35,792 nt of DNA from Nanobdellota archaeon (GTDB lineage: Archaea; Nanobdellota; Nanobdellia; Parvarchaeales; Parvarchaeaceae), in contig JAJZNK010000007.1 of NCBI GenBank assembly GCA_021811735.1, positions 1 to 35,792 on the forward strand. The letters run 5' to 3'. Under the pieces are notes generated by a model, which did no database searches, was not told the origin of the DNA, and saw only the letters and a program-made list of their open reading frames with translations. Below are positions 25,069 to 32,637 of the stretch, piece by piece. Every line of letters begins with the position of its first letter. The stretch's first letter is position 1. The position numbers and the translations under genes were made by a program.

Positions 25069-25130
25069 CTTCTAATTAAAAAACTCATAATCCAACTAAA
25101 TATTAGTGATATTAAAATATTTGTTGGAAA

Positions 25131-25475
25131 CTATTGGAAACTATTCCCATCCCATCTTAGAAGAAAATCATCCAGACCAACGCCGTCTTCTTCAGATACT
25201 ATTTTTTGTGGTGGTAGTATAACGGTTTTTCCGCGGTCAAAATGCACTACTAAGCGGAAAGGGAAACCTTCATATTGGTCATCCATATAACCATAATAAT
25301 AGAATTTTTTCCTGTTTGTAGATTTTATCTGTATAAAGATGCATCTTCCATCCTTAAATGCTATTATGTCATACTCTCCGAGGCTTCCTCCGGCCCTTAT
25401 GACTTTCCACCCGTTTTTTACAAAATTTATCTTTACGTTTCTCTCGGCCCTATATCCTTTCATTTTGTTTAGCAT
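25131..25475 (-). CDS. hjc: Holliday junction resolvase Hjc-like nuclease
   Basis: 114 residues, PD-(D/E)xK fold. It shows KGYRAERNVKINFVKNGWKV (Glu11 of the RAER motif), Asp36 in GEYDIIAFKDG and Lys51 in FIQIKST. The usual order is E...D...ExK; here the Glu of ExK is Gln49 (QIK). The tail YMDDQYEGFPFRLVVHF is a little longer than in small Hjc proteins. Hjc would resolve four-way junctions during recombination; the Gln could alter activity, or this may be a related archaeal PD-(D/E)xK protein. It begins 1 nt after the stop of the membrane-tethered winged-helix gene. Met5 is an alternative start. Confidence 0.75.
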   Translation of the reverse strand: MLNKMKGYRAERNVKINFVKNGWKVIRAGGSLGEYDIIAFKDGRCIFIQIKSTNRKKFYYYGYMDDQYEGFPFRLVVHFDRGKTVILPPQKIVSEEDGVGLDDFLLRWDGNSFQ

Positions 25476-25476
25476 G

Positions 25477-26472
25477 CTAGAACCTTTTTATTTTATTTAT
25501 TCTTCCTTCTTGTTTTATTTTTATGAAGTGATATCTCGATAATTTTGCTATGATCTTGCTCACTTTTATCTTTGAAAAACCAGTTTTTTGTATTATGTCC
25601 GACTGATATGTGAATCCTTTTTTGCTTATTACAGATAATACTGTCTTTTCATCCGTGTTTAGTAAATCATAGAGGAAACCGGCCTTTTTACTCTTTTTCT
25701 TATGGTTTATCGGTTTTGATCTTTTTCTTTTATATACGTAATAATATGAGACAGCTAGAATTATCGCTGCTAGTATAAGGATAGGAATTACAATGTCGTT
25801 GTAATTGGGAGAGGTGGTCTTATTATACTTCAGTTTTATATCGTAACCTACCGTAAATGGCAGGTTTATATAATAACCAGCTACATTGGGATAACTTTGA
25901 TTTATAAGTTTCCATTCGACTACCAATCTGTTGTTTGCAGGTATAATTGCCAATATCGATGGTTCATTGTAGTCATTGTTAGGGATGTAAGCTCCCTCCG
26001 GTAGTATCATATTAATATTTAGTGATTCAGTGAAACTCGAGGGTATAAAGTAAATTGTAGAATTGAAAGAATCATTAAGGTTGCTGTAATTTTGATAATA
26101 GGAGTAAGATATCTGTATAGTTTCTCCATTTTTTACTCCACTCAATTGCAGTATTTCACATCCAGTCGACACGGAAAATGTATGGCATGCGTTCTCTGGA
26201 TAGAGGATAGATGATAAATTCAGCGACTTGAGATTCGTTACAGTTACATTTTTTATCCCAGATGGTAAGTTTACGTTGAATTGGGAGGAAGTTATATTGT
26301 AGAGGCTTATATTGTAATACACGGATGAATAGGAATAAAAGGGAGAAGTCTGTGTCATATTACTGGTTATGTTTACACGCGAGTAGGATGCCGCGTTTAC
26401 GTTTCCCACTACTACCAGTATAACTAGTAGCGGCAAAAGCGTTATGCACGTTTTAAACTTATTTATCCTCAT
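25477..26472 (-). CDS. Membrane-anchored protein with outer domain and cytoplasmic winged-helix domain
   Basis: 331 residues from MRINKFKTC; the longer frame from a TTG at 26490 is less likely. A signal sequence (to about residue 28, LLPLLVILVVVGNVNA) is followed by ~190 residues of Asn/Ser/Tyr-rich outer domain with about a dozen N-x-S/T sequons. One membrane helix follows (IVIPILILAAIILAVSYYYV), then a Lys/Arg stretch (KRKRSKP, HKKKSKK). The last ~65 residues look like a MarR/ArsR-type winged helix: LLNTDEKTVLSVISKKG, YQSDIIQKTGFSKIKVSKII. Inferred role: a one-component transmembrane regulator that senses an outside signal. Similar outer-domain/winged-helix proteins occur widely in archaea without assigned targets. 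Confidence 0.75.
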   Translation of the reverse strand: MRINKFKTCITLLPLLVILVVVGNVNAASYSRVNITSNMTQTSPFYSYSSVYYNISLYNITSSQFNVNLPSGIKNVTVTNLKSLNLSSILYPENACHTFSVSTGCEILQLSGVKNGETIQISYSYYQNYSNLNDSFNSTIYFIPSSFTESLNINMILPEGAYIPNNDYNEPSILAIIPANNRLVVEWKLINQSYPNVAGYYINLPFTVGYDIKLKYNKTTSPNYNDIVIPILILAAIILAVSYYYVYKRKRSKPINHKKKSKKAGFLYDLLNTDEKTVLSVISKKGFTYQSDIIQKTGFSKIKVSKIIAKLSRYHFIKIKQEGRINKIKRF

Positions 26473-26510
26473 AAATATTGTATAAATCAATATATTATTA
26501 ATAAACTAAC

Positions 26511-26520
26511 TTTTAAATAT
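26511..26520 (+). promoter_or_regulatory. TATA-like box for the eL43-rpoP-pcc1-pfdB operon
   Basis: TTTTAAATAT is centred about 21 nt before ATG 26537 and about 27 nt before the in-frame ATG 26543. Other starts in this window sit 25-29 nt from their boxes, so the spacing slightly favours ATG 26543. Confidence 0.45.
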
Positions 26521-26536
26521 TAAAAAATAGTAAAGG

Positions 26537-26752
26537 ATGGGTATGAGAACTGCAAAATATGGTGTAGGGGTAAGGAAAAGGGTCGACGCTGTGAAAGCGC
26601 TCAGAGCCAAAAAATATGAATGTCCCAGATGTAAAAAGACCGCTATAAAAAGACAGGCTGCAGGAATATGGAAATGCAACCACTGCGGTTTGGTTATTGC
26701 GGATAACGCTTACAGTCTGAGTTCTAAAGAGGTAAGTTATGTCAAAATATAA
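26537..26752 (+). CDS. rpl37ae: Ribosomal protein eL43 (L37Ae)
   Basis: 71-residue zinc-ribbon protein of the large subunit. It shows KYGVGVRKRV, the first zinc pair YECPRCKKTAIKRQAAGIW and the second pair KCNHCG. The N-terminus is shorter than in many archaea. ATG 26537 (MGMRTAKYG) and ATG 26543 (MRTAKYG) are both possible; promoter spacing mildly supports the second. It overlaps rpoP by 14 nt. The order eL43-rpoP-pcc1-prefoldin beta is a conserved archaeal cluster. Confidence 0.95.
   Translation: MGMRTAKYGVGVRKRVDAVKALRAKKYECPRCKKTAIKRQAAGIWKCNHCGLVIADNAYSLSSKEVSYVKI
26729..26733 (+). promoter_or_regulatory. Shine-Dalgarno site of rpoP
   Basis: GAGGT inside the eL43 coding region, 5 nt before ATG 26739. 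It supports the short rpoP gene as a real translated unit. Confidence 0.45.
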
Positions 26753-26879
26753 GTGCTTTAATTGCGGGGCAACAGTAGACTCTTCCGAAATAGGTGACAT
26801 AGTAAGGTGTCCATATTGTGGCGGCAGAGTCTTGGTTAAGAAAAAGCCAGAAGGCAGTCATCATGTCAAGGCTAGGTAG
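26739..26879 (+). CDS. rpoP: DNA-directed RNA polymerase subunit P (Rpb12-like)
   Basis: 46-residue zinc-ribbon subunit of archaeal RNA polymerase. It reads MSKYKCFNCGATVDSSEIGD, then IVRCPYCGGRVLVKKK and ends HHVKAR. The two pairs CFNC and CPYC bind zinc, and the RVLVKKKP...VKAR ending is typical of RpoP. It starts within eL43 (14-nt overlap) behind a GAGGT motif and overlaps pcc1 by 17 nt, matching the conserved archaeal order. Confidence 0.93.
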   Translation: MSKYKCFNCGATVDSSEIGDIVRCPYCGGRVLVKKKPEGSHHVKAR

Positions 26880-27105
26880 CCCATTTGAATTAACCATCAA
26901 AATAAGAGGAGACGAAGGATTTTTGAAAAATATTTCAAGTTTTTTGTCCAATAGCTCAAGTCAAAGAGTGAAAATCAACGTAAGGCATTCAAATAGTTTG
27001 TTAAGCATAGCTATTAAAGCGGCTGATTTTAATATACTATTGGCTGTAAATAATAGCATAATGCAGTCTTTAAAAATGATTGAGGAGGTAAATCTGTATG
27101 GATGA
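26863..27105 (+). CDS. pcc1: KEOPS complex subunit Pcc1
   Basis: 80 residues starting MSRLGSPFELTIKIRGDEG. Pcc1 is the small dimerising subunit of KEOPS, which makes the universal t6A modification of tRNAs read by ANN codons. Its alpha-beta pattern fits the family, including LLSIAIKAADFNILLAVNNS, where family members have a D-x-x-x-L-R-A-x-x-N-S segment, and the closing IEEVN helix. An upstream in-frame start at 26818 would lie inside rpoP; ATG 26863 gives family length. It overlaps rpoP (17 nt) and pfdB (8 nt). Confidence 0.82.
   Translation: MSRLGSPFELTIKIRGDEGFLKNISSFLSNSSSQRVKINVRHSNSLLSIAIKAADFNILLAVNNSIMQSLKMIEEVNLYG
27084..27089 (+). promoter_or_regulatory. Shine-Dalgarno site of prefoldin beta
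   Basis: GGAGGT near the end of pcc1, 8 nt before ATG 27098. Confidence 0.55.
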
Positions 27106-27391
27106 GAATGAATTTGAAGAAACGAGACAGCGCTTGCAGATTGAGACTACTCAAAAGCAGACTTTTCAGATACAGTACAATGAACTAAAAAGGACTGTTG
27201 AAGAAGTAGAAAAATCAGGAAACGAATCCGAGCTTTTCCAGCTTTCAGGCCAGATACTTATACGTAAAAATAAAGAAGAGATCCTAAAAGATTTAAAAGA
27301 AAAGATGGAAATAGTTGATTTTAGGATAAAGTCCTCAAGTAAATCTATAGATGAGCTTACTAAAAAGGTTCAAAGCATGCAGGGCAAGTAA
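27098..27391 (+). CDS. pfdB: Prefoldin subunit beta
   Basis: 97-residue coiled-coil chaperone subunit. Two long helices (about residues 1-45 and 60-95) flank a short beta-hairpin region, LFQLSGQILIRKNKEEILKD, which is the signature of beta-type prefoldins (usual form Y-x-x-x-G-x-I-L-V). Prefoldin holds unfolded proteins for the thermosome. Last gene of the eL43-rpoP-pcc1 operon, overlapping pcc1 by 8 nt. Confidence 0.92.
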   Translation: MDENEFEETRQRLQIETTQKQTFQIQYNELKRTVEEVEKSGNESELFQLSGQILIRKNKEEILKDLKEKMEIVDFRIKSSSKSIDELTKKVQSMQGK

Positions 27392-27447
27392 AACGGCAGA
27401 ATTCTTATTCAGGTAAAATTTTTATTTGTATATATACATAGAATATC

Positions 27448-28413
27448 ATGTTTGATTTCGTTACTTTGGGTTCTGCAACAAAAGATATGTTTTTGTTTCT
27501 GAATAAGGTAACGCTAAAACCAGGTGTAAACAGGCATTTTCTAGAGATACCTGTTGATAAAAAAATAGACGTCAGCAAGGTGTTGGCATTCAGTGGTGGA
27601 AGCGCTACAAATTCAGCGGCAACTTTCTCTTCGTTTGGTAAAAAATGTGCAGTTATATCTAAAATAGGCAACGATGAGTACGGTAATTTTATACTATCTG
27701 ACCTGAATAAACTAAAGATTAACACTGATTTTATAAAAGTTGCAGATGGAGAAACCCCTTTCTCTGATATCATAGTCTCATCCGAAGGCAGTATGGTCTT
27801 GTTAATCCATCGTGGGATAGAAAGCACCCTTTCAACCGAGGATGTTAACCTTAATTTTAAATCAAAATGGCTTTTCATAGGGCCTCTACCTCAGAAAAAC
27901 ACAGAATTTCTTTATGATATATTGCAGTTTGCAGACAAGTCCGGTATGAAGGTAGTGCTTAATCCAGGCTCAACAGAACTGAATTTGAAGCTGAAAAAAA
28001 TGGAACCTCTTCTGAAATACGTCGACATAATAAGTATGAACGATGATGAAGCAAGAAAGTTCGTAGGATATTCTAATGATGTCAACAACCTGTCAAAGCT
28101 TTCAAAATCAGTTAGGGAAACAGCCATAATAACAAAAGGAGATAAAGGTGCCTTAGTGCAATCCAATGGGACTCTTTACATTGCAAACACATTCAAGACC
28201 AAACAAGTAAATTTTGTCGGAGCCGGCGACGCTTTCTTATCAGGATTCGTAAATGCCATAGACGATAGTAAAGGTATAGAAGATGCAATCACTCTAGGGA
28301 GCTTTAATGCAAGCAATGTCATACAGAAATTTGGCGCAAAAAGCGGTATAAAAGGAAAGTACCCTCCAGAAAATATGAAACTTAGAATAGTCAAAAACAA
28401 GTTAAATATATAA
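27448..28413 (+). CDS. PfkB-family sugar kinase
   Basis: 321 residues of the ribokinase fold. Sugar-site motifs: DFVTLGSATKDMF at the start and FSGGSATNSAATFSSFG. The catalytic base lies in NFVGAGDAFLSGFVNAI (GAGD anion hole, Asp base). ATP-site elements include AIITKGDKGALV. The substrate cannot be named from sequence; ribokinase, fructokinase, nucleoside kinase and phosphofructokinase are all in the family. Its place directly upstream of aldolase, a ROK kinase and triosephosphate isomerase makes a phosphofructokinase or hexose kinase role worth testing. A TATA-like ATTTTTATTTG lies about 26 nt before the ATG. Confidence 0.88.
   Translation: MFDFVTLGSATKDMFLFLNKVTLKPGVNRHFLEIPVDKKIDVSKVLAFSGGSATNSAATFSSFGKKCAVISKIGNDEYGNFILSDLNKLKINTDFIKVADGETPFSDIIVSSEGSMVLLIHRGIESTLSTEDVNLNFKSKWLFIGPLPQKNTEFLYDILQFADKSGMKVVLNPGSTELNLKLKKMEPLLKYVDIISMNDDEARKFVGYSNDVNNLSKLSKSVRETAIITKGDKGALVQSNGTLYIANTFKTKQVNFVGAGDAFLSGFVNAIDDSKGIEDAITLGSFNASNVIQKFGAKSGIKGKYPPENMKLRIVKNKLNI
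28402..28411 (+). promoter_or_regulatory. TATA-like box for the aldolase gene
   Basis: TTAAATATAT overlaps the last codons of the PfkB kinase gene and lies about 29 nt (centre) before ATG 28436. It suggests that aldolase-ROK-tpiA can be transcribed independently of the kinase. Confidence 0.4.
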
Positions 28414-28435
28414 TAAACAAATTGCTATAGAGATA

Positions 28436-29167
28436 ATGGAAAAGTTGCCTTTGAGTGGGGTTTTCTTGGCATACGATCACGGTCTAGAGCACGGGCCTAC
28501 AGATTTCAACGAGGTTAACGTTTCTCCAAAATACATAATTGACTTGGCAAACAAAGCAGAGGTCGACGCTATAATACTGCTGAAAGGAAGTGCAATTCAT
28601 TATTATAATAAAAAAAATGTTAACATGCCTCTTATACTAAAGTTAAACGGGAAAACACGACTTTATGAGGGCGAACCATTCTCCACCCAAAATACAAGCG
28701 TCGAGGAAGCAGTAAAATTGGGCGCATCTGCAGTCGGCTACACGGTTTATTGGGGAAGTAAATACGAGAAGTATATGCTGAGGGAATTTGGCAAAATTGA
28801 AGAAAAAGCACATTCTTTGGGACTGCCAGTTATCATGTGGTCATACCCCAGGGGTAAAAACATACAAGATGACGAATCTTTAGAGATAGTGTCATACGCT
28901 GCTAGGGCTGCATTCGAGATGGGGGCCGATATAGTAAAACTGAAATACCCCGATGACGATTCTAAACTCGACTGGGTGGTTAAATCTGCAGATAAAACAA
29001 AAGTTTTCTTGGCAGGAGGCAAAAAGCTAGATTCAGAGAACATAGAACAGCACGTTAAAAAAGCTATAGACGCTGGGTTCAGTGGAATGGCTATAGGCAG
29101 GAACATCTGGCAGAGCGACAACCCTGTCGAAAGGATAAGAGAGATAAAAAGTATAATTAAAGGCTGA
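28436..29167 (+). CDS. fba: Fructose-bisphosphate aldolase class I, archaeal DhnA type
   Basis: 243-residue TIM barrel that splits or forms fructose 1,6-bisphosphate by a Schiff base. N-terminal GVFLAYDHGLEHGP is the DhnA-family signature. The Schiff-base lysine is most likely Lys168 in MGADIVKLKYP; other conserved segments are PVIMWSYPRGK, FLAGGKK and GMAIGRNIWQ at the phosphate site. It is slightly shorter than many relatives (~260). The related 2-amino-3,7-dideoxy-heptulosonate synthase shares the fold, but the kinase and triosephosphate isomerase neighbours favour aldolase. Its TGA overlaps the ROK kinase ATG by 1 nt. Confidence 0.88.
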   Translation: MEKLPLSGVFLAYDHGLEHGPTDFNEVNVSPKYIIDLANKAEVDAIILLKGSAIHYYNKKNVNMPLILKLNGKTRLYEGEPFSTQNTSVEEAVKLGASAVGYTVYWGSKYEKYMLREFGKIEEKAHSLGLPVIMWSYPRGKNIQDDESLEIVSYAARAAFEMGADIVKLKYPDDDSKLDWVVKSADKTKVFLAGGKKLDSENIEQHVKKAIDAGFSGMAIGRNIWQSDNPVERIREIKSIIKG

Positions 29168-30009
29168 TGGAAAGCGGTAAACTATGTATAGACATAGGTG
29201 GCACGAAGACGATATTCGCCTTAATCGATAAAAAAGGAATTGTAAAAAGCAAAAGGATAGATACTGCAATTACAAAGCAGGCTTTCCTGGAAGACATGAA
29301 GCGAAATATAGAAGAGTATCTTCCCTTATCTAATGGAATTATAAACATATCAATCGCTGGGAGAGTAAATCATAAAGGTAAGGTAATTTTCTGCCCTAAC
29401 CTACCAATAAAAGGAGTCAACTTTCTCGATTTTTTAAGAAAGTTTTCTAATAACGTAAATATAGAAAATGATGGAAATTGTTTTGGTCTGTATCAGCTCT
29501 ACAAAGGATATTTACGCGGTGCGAATAGCGGATTGATAGTCGTATGGGGAACGGGAATAGGTAATTCTATAATATATAAAAATAGAATTTATGAAGGCGG
29601 TGGTTTTGCCACTGAATCTGGTCACATAATCGTGGATTATAAAACAGGTAAAAGCGCAGAGGATATGATTGGCGGCAAGTCAATAATAAAGCGCTACAAA
29701 ATGAATGGACTTGAAATGCATAATCTAGCTGAAAAGGGAAACAAAAAGGCAATAGCTTCATTTAATAGCATAGGAAAGATGTTCGGGTATTATTTATCTT
29801 CTATGTGTTTTGTTATAGATCCTGAAACGATTGTAATAGGCGGAAGTTTTGTAAATTCATGGAAATTCATGGAAAGAAGTGTGTACGAAATTTTAAGAAG
29901 TAACCCACTGAGAAAGAACATAAAGGTAAAGATCGTAAAAGGGAAGTTTTATGTAATAAGAGGGTGTTATTTTATTGATGAGCACAAAAGTTTTAATAAT
30001 AAATTATAA
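29167..30009 (+). CDS. ROK-family sugar kinase lacking the zinc-binding cysteines
   Basis: 280 residues of the actin-like ATPase fold. Features: phosphate-1 LCIDIGGTKTIFALID, catalytic Asp102 in IENDGNCFG, phosphate-2 WGTGIGNSII, and ESGHI with His153. ROK proteins normally follow this His with a CxCGxxGCxE zinc motif; here residues 160-172 read TGKSAEDMIGGKS, with no cysteines. C-terminal VIDPETIVIGGSF fits the family. Likely glucokinase or another hexose kinase, given aldolase and tpiA beside it; the missing zinc site makes substrate assignment uncertain. It overlaps aldolase by 1 nt and tpiA by 32 nt. Confidence 0.85.
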   Translation: MESGKLCIDIGGTKTIFALIDKKGIVKSKRIDTAITKQAFLEDMKRNIEEYLPLSNGIINISIAGRVNHKGKVIFCPNLPIKGVNFLDFLRKFSNNVNIENDGNCFGLYQLYKGYLRGANSGLIVVWGTGIGNSIIYKNRIYEGGGFATESGHIIVDYKTGKSAEDMIGGKSIIKRYKMNGLEMHNLAEKGNKKAIASFNSIGKMFGYYLSSMCFVIDPETIVIGGSFVNSWKFMERSVYEILRSNPLRKNIKVKIVKGKFYVIRGCYFIDEHKSFNNKL

Positions 30010-30664
30010 AGCCTATAAGGAAGCGTTTTCAAAAGGTCTGGATATTGCAACTTACGCGAAGCAGGTTTCTACTGAAACAAATGTGGAGGTAATAGTCGCT
30101 CCTCCATTTACAATGCTCAGTGAAACAAACAAAATCGCAAAAACAATAGCGCAAGGCGTCGATGAAGTGGATCCTGGGGCGTTCACAGCGCACATAACAT
30201 GGTTTGAACTTAAAGCGGTCGGAGTTTCAGGAACCTTATTGAATCATTCTGAGGAAAGGTATGCCTATTCAAGAGGGGGTCCTTTGGATTATGACAAGAT
30301 AAAGGAAGCCGTAGATAAATGCAAAGCCGCCGGCCTTGAAACATATGTCTGTGTCCAAAATACACAGGAGGCGGAAGAAATAGCAAAAATCAATCCAACT
30401 GGGATAGCATATGAGCCTCCCGAACTTATCGGCGGAGATATTTCGGTGGCCAATTCAAAACCTGACATTGTGAAAGAATTCTGTGAAGTCGTCAAAAAGA
30501 GTTCAAGTTGTCTTGCATTGATAGGAGCTGGAATAAAAGGGAAAGAAGATGCAATAAAAAGCGTAGAGCTTGGAAGTGACGGCCTGTTGGTAGCCTCTGG
30601 GATACTCAAAGAGGAAAATTATAAGGCAGTTATAGATGAACTTGTAAGCGGGTTAAGTCAGTGA
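29978..30664 (+). CDS. tpiA: Triosephosphate isomerase (archaeal short form)
   Basis: 228 residues interconverting dihydroxyacetone phosphate and glyceraldehyde 3-phosphate. Catalytic residues: Lys11 (INYKAY), His90 (LLNHSEER) and Glu146 (AYEPPELIGG). The archaeal form is shorter than bacterial enzymes (~250). ATG 29978 is chosen over the adjacent TTG at 29975. It starts inside the ROK gene and its 3' end overlaps the convergent membrane-protein gene by 12 nt. Confidence 0.94.
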   Translation: MSTKVLIINYKAYKEAFSKGLDIATYAKQVSTETNVEVIVAPPFTMLSETNKIAKTIAQGVDEVDPGAFTAHITWFELKAVGVSGTLLNHSEERYAYSRGGPLDYDKIKEAVDKCKAAGLETYVCVQNTQEAEEIAKINPTGIAYEPPELIGGDISVANSKPDIVKEFCEVVKKSSSCLALIGAGIKGKEDAIKSVELGSDGLLVASGILKEENYKAVIDELVSGLSQ

Positions 30665-31780
30665 ATTTATATTCAAGATGTCATTTTTGATAGCACTGGT
30701 ATTGCACGCTGCATTGCTGTAGCCAATATAACTGCATAGCATAGTTCTCATGAAATTTACACTGTTATTGAATGCAATTCCATATGTTTTATTGTCCGCT
30801 ATTAACTGTTTTATCTCTTGTATATTTTTATCATTGAACAGCCTTGGATTTAGCATGGAGGATACCTCAACATATCTGCCTCCAATATCTAAAAAAGGCA
30901 TAAAGTTACCTATATTGTTAAAAAATGGGTAAGCAGAGTTTTGGTCGAACTCAAACAACTGCTTTTCAAGTGTGTTAATGTATGGACTCGAGCTAAGATT
31001 CTGTAAACTTGACGATTCGATGTTAAAATACTTGCTGTTATAATTGTTTCCGTTTATCGTATAAAATTGAATATTACCGAGCGTTTTTCCAGCAGAAAAC
31101 GAAACCGATGGTGAAGTCATTACACTAAGGTTACTGAAATTTCCAAAAGGTAGCAAAGCATTGTAAAGTATGAAGCTCTGGACTGCGCTGAAGCTAGAAT
31201 TGCTGTATACAAAACTTATCTCAGTTTTATTTTTATACACATAATTTGTGTCGTTAACTAGATACAGTACTTCAGATGGGTTGATTACGGAACTATTTAA
31301 ATTTTGATAGACATATGACTGATTGAATATATCAAATGAAGTTATAGTTCTATTTTGTATTAAGTCGAAATAAGTAATGCCTTTTGCTAACCCCGCTAGG
31401 AAAGGAGTATTAAGAACAAAATTATTTCCTTCAACATTGAACCCATTAAGGTATATAAGACCATTTAGGGCTTTCGATGAAATAGTAGTTTCATTCAGTA
31501 TAAGTGTCGGCAACGCAGTTACAGAAAAGTTCGACACCAGTGACAACCCTTTCGATGTATTGAAAGATATATTTTTTGAGTTAAATGGTATATTTTCAGA
31601 TTTAAACAGCGAATTGATTATTCCAAGTGCTCCGTTACTGCAACTGCTGCAATCGTTATACAATATTTCTGTAACATCCGTGTTCTGTTTTAAACTATTC
31701 GAATGGTTAAAAAATAAAAAATATATCATTACAATAACTATAACAGCTCCTAAAGCCAAAATCAGATTTTTTTTATCCAC
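30653..31780 (-). CDS. Membrane-anchored thioredoxin-like protein with DUF929-like region
   Basis: 375 residues from a GTG start. An N-terminal membrane helix (about 6-24) anchors an outer part. Residues ~35-95 look like a small thioredoxin fold: EILYNDCSSCSNGALGI with Cys44/Cys47, and a cis-Pro-like SVTALPTLIL (Pro91). Residues ~185-270 resemble DUF929, a thioredoxin-like family of crenarchaea and acidophiles: SFILYNALLPFGNFSNL and YNSKYFNIES. The CxxC that normally precedes that segment in DUF929 is absent (SNSSFSAVQ). Many N-x-S/T sequons suggest glycosylation. Two cysteines near the C-terminus (MLCSYIGYSNAAC) may form a disulfide. Inferred role: extracytoplasmic thiol redox or disulfide handling. 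Confidence 0.65.
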   Translation of the reverse strand: MDKKNLILALGAVIVIVMIYFLFFNHSNSLKQNTDVTEILYNDCSSCSNGALGIINSLFKSENIPFNSKNISFNTSKGLSLVSNFSVTALPTLILNETTISSKALNGLIYLNGFNVEGNNFVLNTPFLAGLAKGITYFDLIQNRTITSFDIFNQSYVYQNLNSSVINPSEVLYLVNDTNYVYKNKTEISFVYSNSSFSAVQSFILYNALLPFGNFSNLSVMTSPSVSFSAGKTLGNIQFYTINGNNYNSKYFNIESSSLQNLSSSPYINTLEKQLFEFDQNSAYPFFNNIGNFMPFLDIGGRYVEVSSMLNPRLFNDKNIQEIKQLIADNKTYGIAFNNSVNFMRTMLCSYIGYSNAACNTSAIKNDILNINSLT

Positions 31781-31819
31781 TGTAACATTAAATTATTTCT
31801 TCTATTAATAATTACCAAC

Positions 31820-32596
31820 TTATTTGAAAATATCTTGTAGGTTTTTTAAATGCGTTTCTTCTACAGTCGAAAGCTTTATCGGTGTTATCGTTATGTTTCC
31901 TGCAAATAAATTGTAAAGGTCTGCGGTTTTATCGAGATTTTTTTTCAGTGTGCCGTACAACCAATAATAATCTCTGCCATTTGGATCTTTCTTTTTTATT
32001 ACGATGTTGTCAAATACGCTTTTATCAGTTTTAACTATCTTTACCTCAGTCTTTACCGTTGTTTTGAATGGCAGATTTACGTTTACCATATCGACGTTTT
32101 TTGGAAAGCCGCGTGTCTTTATTTTTTTAAGTATATTAATTATGCTACCATAGGAGGTTTTCATATTTTGGTCTATCTTAGTCTGGTTCATACCTGGAGA
32201 CAGGTTCTTTGAAAAAGCAATACTTGGTATCTCAGATATCGCCGAAAACATTGCAGCGGATATCGTTCCGGATGAATAAACCGTTTCCAGACCTGCATTC
32301 ATCCCTTCATTTATTCCTGATAAAATCATAGAAACTTTGCCTTCGAAGAGGTGGTAGATTGACATGAAAACACAGTCTGCTGGAGTACCTGAAACAGTAT
32401 AGCATGGCATTCCGTTATATCTTATCTTTTCTACTCTTAGTGGTTTATGAAACGTAAAACTCATCCCACTTGAACTTTGAAGTCTATCTGGTGAAACGAC
32501 TACAACCTGCGACCCAAAAACAGCTTTCGCGGCCAGGTACAACGTATTTAGTCCGCCGGTTTTATATCCGTCATCGTTAGTTACGACTATTACCAT
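31820..32596 (-). CDS. surE: 5'/3'-nucleotidase SurE
   Basis: 258 residues, metal-dependent nucleoside monophosphate phosphatase. Signature residues: Asp8 and Asp9 in IVVTNDDGY, the Ser-rich RLQSSSGMS loop (metal Ser), TVSGTPADCV and Asn96 in LSGINEGMN. Length fits the family (~250). It lies between the ribosomal L1-L10-L12 genes and the DUF929-like gene on the same strand, with 41 bp to rpl12, so read-through is possible. Confidence 0.93.
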   Translation of the reverse strand: MVIVVTNDDGYKTGGLNTLYLAAKAVFGSQVVVVSPDRLQSSSGMSFTFHKPLRVEKIRYNGMPCYTVSGTPADCVFMSIYHLFEGKVSMILSGINEGMNAGLETVYSSGTISAAMFSAISEIPSIAFSKNLSPGMNQTKIDQNMKTSYGSIINILKKIKTRGFPKNVDMVNVNLPFKTTVKTEVKIVKTDKSVFDNIVIKKKDPNGRDYYWLYGTLKKNLDKTADLYNLFAGNITITPIKLSTVEETHLKNLQDIFK

Positions 32597-32637
32597 TATA
32601 TATTTCTAGCCAACCCTTGTATTTATCTTATTATAGT

